Shown in pieces: positions 16,064 through 25,788 of a DNA stretch of 55,367 nt. The position numbers and the translations under genes are program-made. The DNA is from an uncultured Thiohalocapsa sp. Its GTDB lineage: Bacteria; Pseudomonadota; Gammaproteobacteria; Chromatiales; Chromatiaceae. The stretch covers positions 1-55,367 of the forward strand of contig NZ_CAJXWY010000024.1 of the NCBI RefSeq assembly GCF_913062725.1, in the 5' to 3' direction. Position 1 is the first letter of the stretch. The number at the start of each line of letters is the position of its first letter. Below the pieces are notes generated by a model, which saw only the letters and a program-made list of their open reading frames with translations, made no database searches and was not told the DNA's origin.

Positions 16064-16253
16064 ACAGGCTTCTCGGTGATGATCGGCGCCGCATCGCAGG
16101 CGCGAGGCGCCAGGCACGCCGGATACAAGTCTACCTGGATCGATCGATGCTCGGCGCGGACTGCCGTGGGTCGGGTAGCCGCTGGCGGCGTCTTGTCAGC
16201 AAGCTCGACGGCGCCCGGGCGCCGGCGACACCGGGGGCGCCGATGCGAGCCAC

Positions 16254-17429
16254 TCAGCCCCGCACCCGGCTCTCACGCACCACCCGGTGCACATACGCAA
16301 GTTTCTCGATCACCGGCGCGGACAGCACGAAGGGATACAGATCCGGCTGCCCCATGCTGCGGCTCAGGCTGTTGAGGGCAAAGGTCAGCGGCATCCACGC
16401 GTCGATGATGGGCTGAAAATCGTCGATGGTGTAAGGATCGAAGTCTGGATCCGAGCGTTGCACCGTGCCATCGGGCAGCCGCTGCTCGATCCGCACGCCG
16501 AAATGCTCGCTGGTTTCCAGAGTGTCGACGATGTGCAGATAATGCGCAAAGGTCTCGGACCAGTCCTCCCACGGATGCGACGCCGCATAGGCGCTGACGA
16601 AACGGGCTTGCCAGTCCGCCGGCGGGCCATTGGCATGGTGGGCATCCAACGCCCCGCCGTAGTCCCGCTGCTCATCGCCGAAGTGGGCGCGGAAGGCCTC
16701 CAGCCGGCCGCCGTCGCGGATCAGCCGGTCCCAATAATAGTGGCCGATCTCATGGCGGAAATGGCCGAGCAGGGTGCGGTACTGCTCGTCCATATCCAGG
16801 CGCACCTGCTCGCGGGTGGGCGCGTGCGCCTCGTCGATGTTGATGGTAATGAGCCCGTTGGCGTGACCGGTCAGCACGGGCTCGCCTGGATTTGTCTCCT
16901 GCGGGGACAGGAAGGCGAAGCCGAGCCCACCTGCCGGGTCCTGCGCCTTGGTGTGCACGGGCAGGCCGAGCCGCAGCAGCCCGTAGCTCAGACGCCGCTT
17001 ACTGCGCTCGAGCCGGTACCACTTGTCCAGATTGCCGGGTCGGGCGAGGTTCGGAATGATTTGATTCGGCTGGCAGGCGAGGCAAAACGCCTGCTCACTG
17101 TCGGCCGGCACCATCCAGTTGCAGACCTCGTGCTGTGCGTAATTGACGCACTTGCGGTAGGCGCGCGGCGCCGTCGGCGTCAGCGCCACCGGTGCCGCCG
17201 CCGGCGCCGGACGCTTACCGAACCATCGCGCAAAGAGCAGCGGCGCCGCCGCGCGCTCGGCGGCCGCCGGCTGCGGCTGCGGCACGCGCCATAAGCCATC
17301 CTGCCCCTGCTCCAGCGCCGACAGCCGCTGGCGCTCGGGCAGAAAGCCGAGGGTGGCGCCGCAGTAAGTGCAGCGCGAATTCTCGAAGTAAACGGGCTGA
17401 GCGCAGACCTGGCAGGCGAAGGTACGCAT
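16254..17429 (-). CDS. zinc-ribbon putative zinc metallopeptidase
   Basis: A 391-residue protein with an N-terminal zinc ribbon (Cys6, Cys9, Cys20, Cys23 in FACQVC and CTYCG), an Ala/Pro-rich linker, further Cys clusters (YRKCVNYAQHEVCNW; FCLACQP) and a C-terminal gluzincin-like domain. The HExxH motif is in FRHEIGHYYWD near residue 227, and WEDWSETFAHYLHI probably gives the third ligand. This matches the uncharacterised zinc-ribbon/putative zinc-binding metallopeptidase family. No signal peptide, so it is cytosolic. Substrate unknown. It runs in the same direction as the dnaQ-like gene 186 bp upstream. Confidence 0.83.
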   Translation of the reverse strand: MRTFACQVCAQPVYFENSRCTYCGATLGFLPERQRLSALEQGQDGLWRVPQPQPAAAERAAAPLLFARWFGKRPAPAAAPVALTPTAPRAYRKCVNYAQHEVCNWMVPADSEQAFCLACQPNQIIPNLARPGNLDKWYRLERSKRRLSYGLLRLGLPVHTKAQDPAGGLGFAFLSPQETNPGEPVLTGHANGLITINIDEAHAPTREQVRLDMDEQYRTLLGHFRHEIGHYYWDRLIRDGGRLEAFRAHFGDEQRDYGGALDAHHANGPPADWQARFVSAYAASHPWEDWSETFAHYLHIVDTLETSEHFGVRIEQRLPDGTVQRSDPDFDPYTIDDFQPIIDAWMPLTFALNSLSRSMGQPDLYPFVLSAPVIEKLAYVHRVVRESRVRG

Positions 17430-17615
17430 GGGAGTTGGGCCCCGTGGCGGATGGAGGTGAAGGATTGCGGACGTGCGCAGTATTCGCGAGACCGTCTGGG
17501 CCCATGCGTCGGGCGGATCACCGCGCGGGACGACGCCACCGACGGCGATGGCGATGGCGACAACGGGCGCGGACGACGCCAGGGGCTGCGGTGAGCGGCA
17601 CGAGGCCCTGTCCCC

Positions 17616-18341
17616 TCACTCCGGTGCGGTCGGCTTCTCGAGCAGATCCGCCAGCGTTGGACGCCCATGTCTGGCCGCGAGCCGCAGCATCCGCAACAAA
17701 ATCTGCGCGGTGAGAAAGGCGTCACCGGGCGCCGTATGGCGATCATAGGGCACGATCTCGAAGTGCCGGCAAAGACCATCCAGGGATAGGTCCTGGAGTG
17801 GCTGCCGGCCGGCGAGCGCGCCGTCGGCCTCCAGCAGGAGCGCCAGCTCGCCCGTGTCGAGCCGCCGATTCAACAGGCCGGGGGCTCCCTGTCGCTCGAG
17901 CGCGGCATCGATCATGGCCAGGTCATGGCCGATGTGATGCCCGACGATGACGCCATCTTGCAGGTAGCGCAGCAGGCCCGCCAGTGCCTCGTCCTCGCCG
18001 ATGCCCTCGCGGGTCTCGTCCCGGGTAATGCCGTGGACCAGGGTGGCAGCGGTGTTGTGCAGCACCCGCAGCAGGGCCTCGAAGGTATCGCCGAGGTCGA
18101 TTTCGCCGCCGGTCACCGCAATGGCACCGATGCTGACGATCCGGTCGCGCCTCGGATCCAAGCCGGTGGTCTCGCAGTCCAGCACGACGAAACGTACGCT
18201 CGCGAGGGCGCTCGTCTCCGGCCATGTACCGGCGAAGGCGGCCTGGTACCCGGATAACGCCCGGGCGAGCGCGCTCACCATGCGCTCCGTTCCATCAGGC
18301 GGGCTTGCCATCGTATCGGACCCAATGCCAAGGTTCCCCAT
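17616..18341 (-). CDS. DnaQ-like 3'-5' exonuclease
   Basis: A DEDDh exonuclease of about 241 residues. Exo I is VVLDCETTGLDP with the catalytic Asp and Glu, Exo II is VGHHIGHDLAMID, and Exo III is RHTAPGDAFLTAQILL with His and Asp. It acts on DNA or RNA 3' ends. It lies downstream of the cNMP/CBS/DUF294 nucleotidyltransferase gene with about 115 bp between, a pairing that recurs in proteobacteria, so the two may work together. The start is uncertain: ATG at 18341, 18311 and 18281 and GTG at 18371 are all in frame; 18281 has the nearest GGAG. Confidence 0.85.
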   Translation of the reverse strand: MGNLGIGSDTMASPPDGTERMVSALARALSGYQAAFAGTWPETSALASVRFVVLDCETTGLDPRRDRIVSIGAIAVTGGEIDLGDTFEALLRVLHNTAATLVHGITRDETREGIGEDEALAGLLRYLQDGVIVGHHIGHDLAMIDAALERQGAPGLLNRRLDTGELALLLEADGALAGRQPLQDLSLDGLCRHFEIVPYDRHTAPGDAFLTAQILLRMLRLAARHGRPTLADLLEKPTAPE

Positions 18342-18455
18342 CGTATCGTCAGACTCGTCCGAACGGTACACCGACAGCCTGCGCCCCGCAGACCGTGCCG
18401 GTGGCGGCGCCAGCGGCCAGGCTTGACCAGCGCACCGGCGACCCTGCCGACGGCT

Positions 18456-20450
18456 TCAGCGCCGCGGCTTCAGCCCATAGCGCCGCCCCGTATACTCCAT
18501 CAGCCGCAGCACGGTGCGAAAGCCGGACTTGAGCAGATTCTGCTCCAGACGGGTCAGCTTCGCCGGGTCCACCCGGCTGCCATCGGTGCCGGTGGTCAGG
18601 CCGGTGCGGGCGCGATGGTACAGGGCATTGCGAAAGGCCGCCGCGGTCTCCTCGATCAGGCGTGCCGCATCATCGTCCTCCGGCGTCAGCATCGTCAGAC
18701 GATCCAGTGTCGTCGGCGCCTGCCGACCGCAATCCAATGCCAACGCGCGCGCGATGTCGACGATGGGCTGCAGCGTCGCCCGCAGCAGGTCCAGCACTTC
18801 CCGGTAGCCGCCCTCGTCGTCCACCACCAGATCGCGGAAGAAGGTGAGCGGCGGCAGATTGGCCATGGAGTCTTCCAACAACAGCGGCACGAAGCGCGGA
18901 TGACGATCCTCCTCACTGTGGATGTGGCGCGCCAGGCGCTGTACCAACCGGCAGTCGCCGTGCACCGGGCGTAGATCGAACAGCGAGGTCGCCCGGTAGA
19001 CACAGCTCTCCAGGGGCTGCTGGATCCAGTCGCTGAAAGCCGCCTCCCACTCGTGCACCGAGCGGCAGGCGCTCGGATGCCCGGCGCTGATGGCCTTGGT
19101 GCTGGTGACGAAACCGCAAGCCGCCAACGCCGCACTCACCCGCCGGCCGAGCTCCAGGAAATAGGCGCGGGCACCACGGGCATGGTCTGGGTCGGGGTCG
19201 TCGTAGATCAGGCCGCAGTCGAGATCGTGACGGGTGAAAAGCTCGTTGCGAGCCGCGGAGCCGAAAAAGACCCAGCAGTGGTCCAGGCCCGGCGACGCCA
19301 GACCCTGGTCGGCGAGACCGCCCTCCACCAGTATCACCGCACGCCGCAGGACGGCGGCATTGAAGGCCCCCGCCATGGGCGCAAGCCAGCGGGTGGCCTC
19401 CGGATCGGCGAGCCCCGCCGCGAGCACACCCTCGGCCTGCACCCGCAGCGCGGCGAGCTCCGAAATGCGCGGCGCGCGGGCCATGTCCTCGATGAGCGCC
19501 AGGGGCGCGGCACCCTCCACCCGGGTCAGGTCGCGTCGGGTGAGCACGCCGGAGAAAGGCCCATCCAGGCGGCCATCGGCGGTGAGCACCAGGTGATCGG
19601 TTTGCTGATCGAGCATGCGCATGAGGTAGTCCCCCGCCTCCAGACCGGGCGCCGCCACGGCGGACACCCGTTGCATCAGCGCCTTCGCCGGGATGTCGGG
19701 TGGCTGCCGACCGCTCGCCACCTCATCACTCAGGATGCGGGGGGTGACGACGCCCCGGGGAGCGCCTCTGCCATCGATCACCACGGCCGCCGCGGCATCC
19801 CGCTCGGCGAGTAGCCGCGCCACGTCGCGCGCGGCGGTGTCCGGCAGGCAGGTCAGCGGGCGCGACGGCTGGTCGACGGGGCGCGCCATCCAATCCACCG
19901 GCCGTCGGCCCAACCGCAGCTCATCGCTGCGCTCCTCGCGCATTTCCAGCGCCGGCGGCAGGATGGCGACGGAAAAATAGGTCGCCAGGAATCGGCTCGC
20001 CCGTGGATGGCGCTTGACGGTCTCCCAGAAGGCCTCCGCCGGCAGGGCATACAGGATGACGTCGGTCTCCGTGCGTGCCGTGTAGACGTGCTCGCCGAAG
20101 CCGAGGTAGCGGCCAATGCCCAGCAGATCCCCCTCTGCACGCACGTCCCGCAGCTGCTCGACGCCGTCCTCGCGCTGCTCTTCCAGGCGCACCGCGCCTT
20201 GCTGGATGACATAAACATAGGGCTTGCGCTTGCGCCCCTGCATGAACACCAGCTCGTCGCGCTCGTGGAAGACCACGCGCCCGGCACCCACGAGCGAGAA
20301 CAGCTCGTCGTCATCGAAATACTGAAATGGCGGCCATCGGTGCAGAAAGTCCACGACACGATGGGCAATGCTGGCGGTCTTCACGGCGGGGCGCGGGTTG
20401 GCTTCGATGGCGCGCGGTTGCACGGGTGCGCGGATGGTAGCCGAATCCAA
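18456..20450 (-). CDS. cNMP-binding/CBS/DUF294 nucleotidyltransferase-like protein
   Basis: A 664-residue multidomain protein. In order: a cyclic-nucleotide-binding fold (residues about 35-155, VIQQGAVRLEEQ), a CBS pair (about 205-330, AVVIDGRGAPRGVVT and LVLTADGRLDG), a nucleotidyltransferase core (VFFGSAARNELFTRHDLDCG, the GS...D.D signature) and a DUF294 C-terminal domain. It resembles GlnD-type signalling nucleotidyltransferases but the target is unknown. The only in-frame start is a TTG at 20450, so the N-terminus is uncertain. It follows dnaE2 by 43 bp and precedes the exonuclease. Confidence 0.88.
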   Translation of the reverse strand: MDSATIRAPVQPRAIEANPRPAVKTASIAHRVVDFLHRWPPFQYFDDDELFSLVGAGRVVFHERDELVFMQGRKRKPYVYVIQQGAVRLEEQREDGVEQLRDVRAEGDLLGIGRYLGFGEHVYTARTETDVILYALPAEAFWETVKRHPRASRFLATYFSVAILPPALEMREERSDELRLGRRPVDWMARPVDQPSRPLTCLPDTAARDVARLLAERDAAAAVVIDGRGAPRGVVTPRILSDEVASGRQPPDIPAKALMQRVSAVAAPGLEAGDYLMRMLDQQTDHLVLTADGRLDGPFSGVLTRRDLTRVEGAAPLALIEDMARAPRISELAALRVQAEGVLAAGLADPEATRWLAPMAGAFNAAVLRRAVILVEGGLADQGLASPGLDHCWVFFGSAARNELFTRHDLDCGLIYDDPDPDHARGARAYFLELGRRVSAALAACGFVTSTKAISAGHPSACRSVHEWEAAFSDWIQQPLESCVYRATSLFDLRPVHGDCRLVQRLARHIHSEEDRHPRFVPLLLEDSMANLPPLTFFRDLVVDDEGGYREVLDLLRATLQPIVDIARALALDCGRQAPTTLDRLTMLTPEDDDAARLIEETAAAFRNALYHRARTGLTTGTDGSRVDPAKLTRLEQNLLKSGFRTVLRLMEYTGRRYGLKPRR

Positions 20451-20493
20451 GGCGCTGAGGTCGCGCGGTGTCTAAGGACAATGCCCCGTCGAT

Positions 20494-23400
20494 TCAGTGA
20501 AAATCCCGCGACGTCACGAGCAGCCCGCCGAGCAGCTGCGAATAGTCCAGCAACTGCCGGGCGACGACGTGCGTCACGCCGGCCTCGCGCTGCACTTCGC
20601 CGCGCACGCCCATGAGCCGGGCGCCGAGCAGAATACGCCGCTGGCGCTCGGCGAGGCGGTTCCAGATGATCAGATTCACCTGCCCGGTTTCGTCTTCCAG
20701 GGTGACGAAGGTAACGTTGTTGGCGGATGCCGGGCGCTGGCGGTTGATGACGAGACCGGCGGTGCTGACCTGCTCACCGGCGACGGTGGCCGCCACATCC
20801 TCGGCGCTACCGAGGCCCAAGCCCGTGAGGCGCCCGCGCAGGAGGGCCAGCGGGTGGCGACGCAGGCTGAGGCCGAGGCTCGCATAGTCGGCGACGATAT
20901 TCCGGCCTTCCGTGGGCTTGCTCAGCGGTGGCAAGGCCGGCTCGGGGGGCGGCGGCAGCGGCAGGCTGGCTTGTGCCTCCGTTTGCGGCCGTGACAGACC
21001 CGTTGTGAGCGTTTGCCGCGCCACCTGCCAGCGCGCCTGGTGCCGATCGCCGGCGAGTCCGGCGAGCGCATCGGCGCCCGCCAGGACCTTGAGGTCGCGC
21101 CTGTCCAGCCGCGCCCGCGCGCGCAGCGCATCCAGGGTTTGCCAGCCGGGGTCGGCGCGGGTGGCCACCAGCCGCTCGGCAGCGGCCTGGGACAGGCCCT
21201 TCACCAGCCGCAGGCCCAGTCGCAGCGCCGGCTGCCGGGCCGTGCCCGGCGCGGGCCGCTCCAGCGTGCAGTCCCAGTGGCTGTCGCGCACATCCACCGC
21301 CCGCACCTCGACGCCTTGCCGGCGCGCCTCGCGCACCAGCTGCGCCGGGGCATAGAAGCCCATGGGCTGGCTGTTGATCAGCGCCGCGAAGAAGGCCGCC
21401 GGCTCGTGATGCTTGAGCCAGGCGGAGACATAGACCAGCAGCGCGAAGCTCGCGGCATGGGACTCCGGGAAGCCATACTCGCCGAAGCCCAGAATCTGCT
21501 TGTAGATCTGCTCGGCGAATGCGCGGCTGTAGCCACGCTGTACCATACCGTCGATGAGCCGCCCGCGGATGTGCGCCATGCCGCCGCGGCGGCGCCAGGC
21601 GGCCATGGAGCGGCGCACCTGGTCCGCCTCACCGGCATCGAAGCCGGCGGCCACCATGGCCACCTGGATCACCTGCTCCTGGAAGATGGGCACGCCGAGG
21701 GTGCGCCCGAGCACCGCCGCCACCGCCGCCGATGGGTAGGTCACGGGCTCCAGACCCTGGCGGCGGCGCAGGTACGGATGCACCATGTCGCCCTGGATGG
21801 GCCCGGGGCGGACGATGGCCACCTCGATGACCAGGTCATAGAAGCAGGCCGGCCGCAGCCGCGGCAGCATCGCCATCTGCGCGCGGGACTCGATCTGAAA
21901 GACACCGGTAGTCTCGCCGCGCTGGATCATGGCGTAGACGTCCGGGTCTTCGGCGGGGATATCGGCGACGCTGAGCACGCTGCCGCGACAGGCGCTCACC
22001 AGCGCCAGCGCCCGGCGGATGGCGCTCAGCATCCCCAGCGCCAGGCAGTCCACCTTGAGCAGGCCCAGGGCGTGCAGGTCGTCCTTATCCCATTGGATGA
22101 CACTGCGCCCGTCCATGGCCGCGTTCTCGATGGGCACCAACTCGTCCAGACGCCGGCGGGCGATGACGAAGCCGCCCACATGCTGAGACAGATGCCGCGG
22201 CATGCCGATCAGCGCGTGCACCAGGCGCATGAGCATCATGATGCGCGGGTTGCGGGGATCGAGCCCGACCTCGCGCAGCCGCTGCGGCGGTATCTGCTGG
22301 CCGTCCCACCAGTTGATGTTGCCCGCGAGGCGGTCGATTTGATCGGGCGACAAGCCGAGTGCCTTGCCCACATCACGCACGGCGCTCTTGGGTCGGTAGG
22401 CGACCACCGTCGCCGCCAGCGCCGCCCGGTCACGACCATACTTGGCGTAGACGTACTGGATGACCTCCTCGCGGCGCTGGTGCTCGAAGTCGACGTCGAT
22501 GTCCGGCGGCTCATTGCGCTCGCGGGAGACGAAGCGCTCGAACAGCATGTCCATGCGCGCCGGGTCCACCTCCGTGATCCCGAGGCAGTAGCACACGGCC
22601 GAGTTGGCCGCCGAGCCCCGCCCCTGACAGAGGATGCCGCGCGCACGGGCGAAGCGGACGATGTCATGCACCGTGAGGAAGAAGGGTGCATAGGCCAGCT
22701 CATCGATGAGGCCGAGCTCGTGCTCGATCTGCCCGCGGACCTTGGCGGGCACACCTTGCGGAAAGCGCTTGGCTGCGCCCTGCTCGGTGAGCCTGCGCAG
22801 ATGCGAGCCCGGCGTCTCGCCGGCGGGCACCAGCTCTTGCGGGTATTCGTAACGGATGGCATCCAGCGTGAAGCCGCAGCGCTCGGCAATGCGGATGGTC
22901 TCCGCCAACAGATCCCGGGGATAGAAGCGTGCGAGGCTGTCCAATGGACGCAGGTACTGCTCGCGGTTCTGGCGCTCGGCGGCGCCGTCCGCCACCGTGG
23001 CGCCCCTGCGGATGGCGGTCATCACATCCAGCAGGGCGCGGCGCTCGGCCACGTGCATCAGTGCCCCGCCCACCGCGGTCAGCGGCAGGCCGGTGCGCGT
23101 ACCGAGCCGACGCAGCCGCCTGAGCCTGCCGGCGTCGTCGCCGGTGCGGTGCAGTGCGACGCCGATCCAGCAGCGGTCGGCGAAGCGCGCCGCCAACCGG
23201 TGTCCCCATTCCTCCTCGGCACCCGGCGGCGCATCGGGGTCCGGCAGCCAGAGGATCAGACAGCCATCGAGCCCGGCATCCAGGTCCGCGGCCAGCATCT
23301 GCCAGTGCCCCTTGGGCGCCCGCCGCCGGGCGCGGGAGATGAGCCGGGAGAGGTTGCGATAGCCCGCCAGGTCCGCCGCCAGCACCACCAGGCGCGGTCC

Positions 23401-23631
23401 GTCTTGGCAGGCGAGCTCGCTGCCGATGAGGAGCTTCAGCCCCAGCGCCCGGGCTTCCTCGTGGGCGCGCACCACCCCCGCCAGCGAACAGAGATCCGTG
23501 ATGGCCAGCGCCCGGTAGCCGAGCCGGGCCGCAGTGCGCACGAGTTCCTGCGGACGCGAGGCCGCAGACAGAAAGCTAAAGCAGGTGCGGCAATGGAGCT
23601 CTGCATACGCCAGCCGCGGGGCAAGCACCAT
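20494..23631 (-). CDS. dnaE2: error-prone DNA polymerase (DnaE2/ImuC)
   Basis: A second alpha-type C-family polymerase used for translesion synthesis during the SOS response. The 1045-residue product starts with a PHP domain (YAELHCRTCFSFLSAASRP), then has the polymerase core (GRGSAANSAVCYCLGIT; PPDIDVDFEH with the catalytic aspartates), helix-hairpin-helix segments, an OB fold and the typical C-terminal SRDFH. It is shorter than replicative DnaE, as expected for DnaE2. ATG at 23631 lies 14 nt downstream of a perfect LexA box. The usual partners imuA and imuB are not adjacent or elsewhere in the window. Confidence 0.96.
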   Translation of the reverse strand: MVLAPRLAYAELHCRTCFSFLSAASRPQELVRTAARLGYRALAITDLCSLAGVVRAHEEARALGLKLLIGSELACQDGPRLVVLAADLAGYRNLSRLISRARRRAPKGHWQMLAADLDAGLDGCLILWLPDPDAPPGAEEEWGHRLAARFADRCWIGVALHRTGDDAGRLRRLRRLGTRTGLPLTAVGGALMHVAERRALLDVMTAIRRGATVADGAAERQNREQYLRPLDSLARFYPRDLLAETIRIAERCGFTLDAIRYEYPQELVPAGETPGSHLRRLTEQGAAKRFPQGVPAKVRGQIEHELGLIDELAYAPFFLTVHDIVRFARARGILCQGRGSAANSAVCYCLGITEVDPARMDMLFERFVSRERNEPPDIDVDFEHQRREEVIQYVYAKYGRDRAALAATVVAYRPKSAVRDVGKALGLSPDQIDRLAGNINWWDGQQIPPQRLREVGLDPRNPRIMMLMRLVHALIGMPRHLSQHVGGFVIARRRLDELVPIENAAMDGRSVIQWDKDDLHALGLLKVDCLALGMLSAIRRALALVSACRGSVLSVADIPAEDPDVYAMIQRGETTGVFQIESRAQMAMLPRLRPACFYDLVIEVAIVRPGPIQGDMVHPYLRRRQGLEPVTYPSAAVAAVLGRTLGVPIFQEQVIQVAMVAAGFDAGEADQVRRSMAAWRRRGGMAHIRGRLIDGMVQRGYSRAFAEQIYKQILGFGEYGFPESHAASFALLVYVSAWLKHHEPAAFFAALINSQPMGFYAPAQLVREARRQGVEVRAVDVRDSHWDCTLERPAPGTARQPALRLGLRLVKGLSQAAAERLVATRADPGWQTLDALRARARLDRRDLKVLAGADALAGLAGDRHQARWQVARQTLTTGLSRPQTEAQASLPLPPPPEPALPPLSKPTEGRNIVADYASLGLSLRRHPLALLRGRLTGLGLGSAEDVAATVAGEQVSTAGLVINRQRPASANNVTFVTLEDETGQVNLIIWNRLAERQRRILLGARLMGVRGEVQREAGVTHVVARQLLDYSQLLGGLLVTSRDFH

Positions 23632-23645
23632 GGGCGGGGACGGGT

Positions 23646-23665
23646 AACTGTCAATAATGACAGTT
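23646..23665 (-). promoter_or_regulatory. LexA (SOS) box upstream of dnaE2
   Basis: A perfect palindrome with 8-bp arms AACTGTCA and TGACAGTT around ATAA contains CTGT-N8-ACAG (23648-23663), the gammaproteobacterial LexA consensus. It lies just before the dnaE2 start codon, where a bound repressor would block the promoter. The rest of 23666-23853 shows nothing identifiable. Confidence 0.88.
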
Positions 23666-23853
23666 TAGCAGGTCGCAGCCAGGGGGTGGCGCAGGACGCC
23701 GCCCGCAACCCGGCGACGCGGGAGTCGTTGTCATGAATACGACGATCGTCGGCTGCGGATGCGGGGCGCAGGGCACCACACTGGAGCCGCACCAAATGCC
23801 AGCCCCGCTGACTCGACGGTGCCGGTAGGCGGTGCGTGGGACTGACGCTCGCG

Positions 23854-24618
23854 TCAGTACTCGCCGTCTTCGGGGGTGGGCGCCGGCAGATCGTCCCAGA
23901 GCATGGGATCCTCCTCGCTTGCGGGCGGATCACCGTCGAACACGAGGCTGCGTCGCCGCTGGAGATAGGCATCCCGCACGAGGGTGTAGGGATCGATGGC
24001 CGCGGCGTCGATCAGATCCCCCGCGGCGAGCAGTTCTGCACGTCGGTCGATGATGCGCAGCGTCACGAAGCCCCAGTAGATTTCGTCTTTGCGCAGATTG
24101 AAGAAGGGGTCGAGCACGATATCGCCCGCCAAGCCAAAGGTATCGCGAACGTTGCTCGGACCCAGGATGGGGAGCACGACGAAGGGGCCGGCCCCGAAGC
24201 CCCAATACCCCAGGGTCTGCCCGAAATCTTCCTTGTAGCTCGGCAGACCGACGTTGCTCGCGACATCGAAGAAGCCGACGAAGCCGACCGTGGTGTTGAT
24301 GAATACGCGGCCCACGTCGCTGCCGGCTCGCGAGAGCTTGAACTGCAGCACATTGTTCACCGCCGAGGTGGCATCGGCGATGTTGTTGAAGAAGTTGGTG
24401 ATGCCCTCGTCGACGGGCTCCGGCGTGATGAACCGATAGCCTTCGGCGGCCGGCTTCAGAAAGGCATTGTCAAAGTCGGTATTGAACCTGAACACCGCAC
24501 GATTGAACGGCTGCCACGGATCCTGTGGATCGCGATACTCGGGTGGCAGCGACGCGCAGCCACCGACAAACAGCGACACCGTCAGCACGGTGGCGGCACA
24601 GTTGAGCCATCTGCGCAT
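23854..24618 (-). CDS. mlaA: MlaA/VacJ outer-membrane lipoprotein
   Basis: Predicted to extract mislocalised phospholipids from the outer leaflet of the outer membrane for return by the Mla system. The 254-residue product has a lipoprotein signal with lipobox FVGGC. The MlaA domain follows: DPWQPFNRAVFRFN, GRVFINTTVGFVGFFDVAS, EDFGQTLGYWGFGAGPFVVLP and LGPSNVRDTFG. ATG at 24618 follows GGGAGG. No other mla gene is nearby, so it acts with partners encoded elsewhere. Confidence 0.95.
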   Translation of the reverse strand: MRRWLNCAATVLTVSLFVGGCASLPPEYRDPQDPWQPFNRAVFRFNTDFDNAFLKPAAEGYRFITPEPVDEGITNFFNNIADATSAVNNVLQFKLSRAGSDVGRVFINTTVGFVGFFDVASNVGLPSYKEDFGQTLGYWGFGAGPFVVLPILGPSNVRDTFGLAGDIVLDPFFNLRKDEIYWGFVTLRIIDRRAELLAAGDLIDAAAIDPYTLVRDAYLQRRRSLVFDGDPPASEEDPMLWDDLPAPTPEDGEY

Positions 24619-24745
24619 GCACTCTGCCTCCCGGGGTTAGCCGATTCCCTGCGGCACGACGGCGCGGATGTTAACACAGGGTCCATGGCAGATTCGGGAT
24701 CGATCGCGCCTGGCGGGCGCTCGGGCGCCAAACCCACCGGCGCAG

Positions 24746-25693
24746 TCAGTGCAAACGCCGCACCTGGTAGTCTGCGGCGTGCAGGCCGGCCAGCAGGCCC
24801 TGCGCACCCGGTAAGTGGAGCGCGCCGACGGCGATGAAGTAACCCCGCTGCGCCGGCAATGCCCGGATACGCGCCAACAGCCGTCGGTTACGGCTGTCGA
24901 TGAGCATCTCGCGCAGGCGGCGTTGCAACCGCGGCTCGAGCCCGGGCACACGGTCCTCGCTCAACGCAAGCAGTTCATCCAGCGCGCCGCGGAGATAGGC
25001 GTCGATGAGTGCCTCGAACACCCGCTCGCGCTCGCCTTGGGCGGCAATCGCGGCGCGCAGCAGTGCAATCTGCTCATCGGCGTGTAGTTGCTCGAAAACC
25101 GCGAGCTGCTCCGCCGTGGTCTCGAGACCGAGTATGGGCTTGGCATCGGCTTGTGCGCGCTGGTACAAGCGCCGATCGAGGAACACGCCGGTGCGCGCCG
25201 GAGGCGTGCTGAGGATGGTCATCACGGCCCAGGGCTTCAGTTTGCGCGTCAGCGCATCGGGCAGCCCGCGCGTGGTGAGCGCCTGCACGCAGCGCCGATA
25301 CAGCGCAGGCGGCAGCAGATCCGCGAGCGCCGTATCACCGGGCAGTCGCATGGCCCGTGCGGCGGCGCGCACTGAAGCCGCATCCGGCACCACTTCCAGC
25401 ACCAAGGCGTCGGCGGCGGCCAGGGCGTCGGCCACCGGCTCGGCGAGACGCAATACGCGCGGGTCTTCGGTGTGCATGGTGGCAAACAGCCAGCTCGGTG
25501 TCTCGGCCGCAGGCGGTGTCAGCTCGAACAGCAGGCCCTTGGTATGCGCCACCGGCTCGTCACGGGCCTTGGCAGTGCCGACGACGGCCACCGCGAGCAG
25601 CAGCGCGAGCGCCAGCAGGCGCACAGGGCGATGCACGCTAGCGGCGACCACGGTGCGCCGCGTCGGTATCAGCGTTGATCGGGTATCTCGCAT
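24746..25693 (-). CDS. TraB/GumN family protein
   Basis: A protein of about 315 residues with an N-terminal hydrophobic segment ([18 protein letters not shown]) that looks like a signal peptide, so probably periplasmic or membrane-anchored. The TraB/GumN (EreA/ChaN-like) fold is indicated by [14 protein letters not shown] near the start, [14 protein letters not shown] in the middle and [18 protein letters not shown] at the end. Function is unknown; some relatives are hydrolases with a GxxH-based metal site. The start is uncertain: ATG at 25693 has no ribosome-binding site, and downstream GTG codons would fit the signal peptide better. Divergent from rnt. Confidence 0.82.
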   Translation of the reverse strand: MRDTRSTLIPTRRTVVAASVHRPVRLLALALLLAVAVVGTAKARDEPVAHTKGLLFELTPPAAETPSWLFATMHTEDPRVLRLAEPVADALAAADALVLEVVPDAASVRAAARAMRLPGDTALADLLPPALYRRCVQALTTRGLPDALTRKLKPWAVMTILSTPPARTGVFLDRRLYQRAQADAKPILGLETTAEQLAVFEQLHADEQIALLRAAIAAQGERERVFEALIDAYLRGALDELLALSEDRVPGLEPRLQRRLREMLIDSRNRRLLARIRALPAQRGYFIAVGALHLPGAQGLLAGLHAADYQVRRLH

Positions 25694-25788
25694 CCGCAGG
25701 GCGTTCAGACCGATGGACGCAAGCGCCAATGGCTGCGTCGTCGCAACGGGGCTTGGCGTCCCGTGCCCCGACTCCGTATCCTGGCTAC

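Noticed and set aside
21013..23736. 907-residue plus-strand open frame
   Set aside because: Antisense shadow of dnaE2 in GC-rich DNA; Arg/His/Gly-rich with no recognisable domain.
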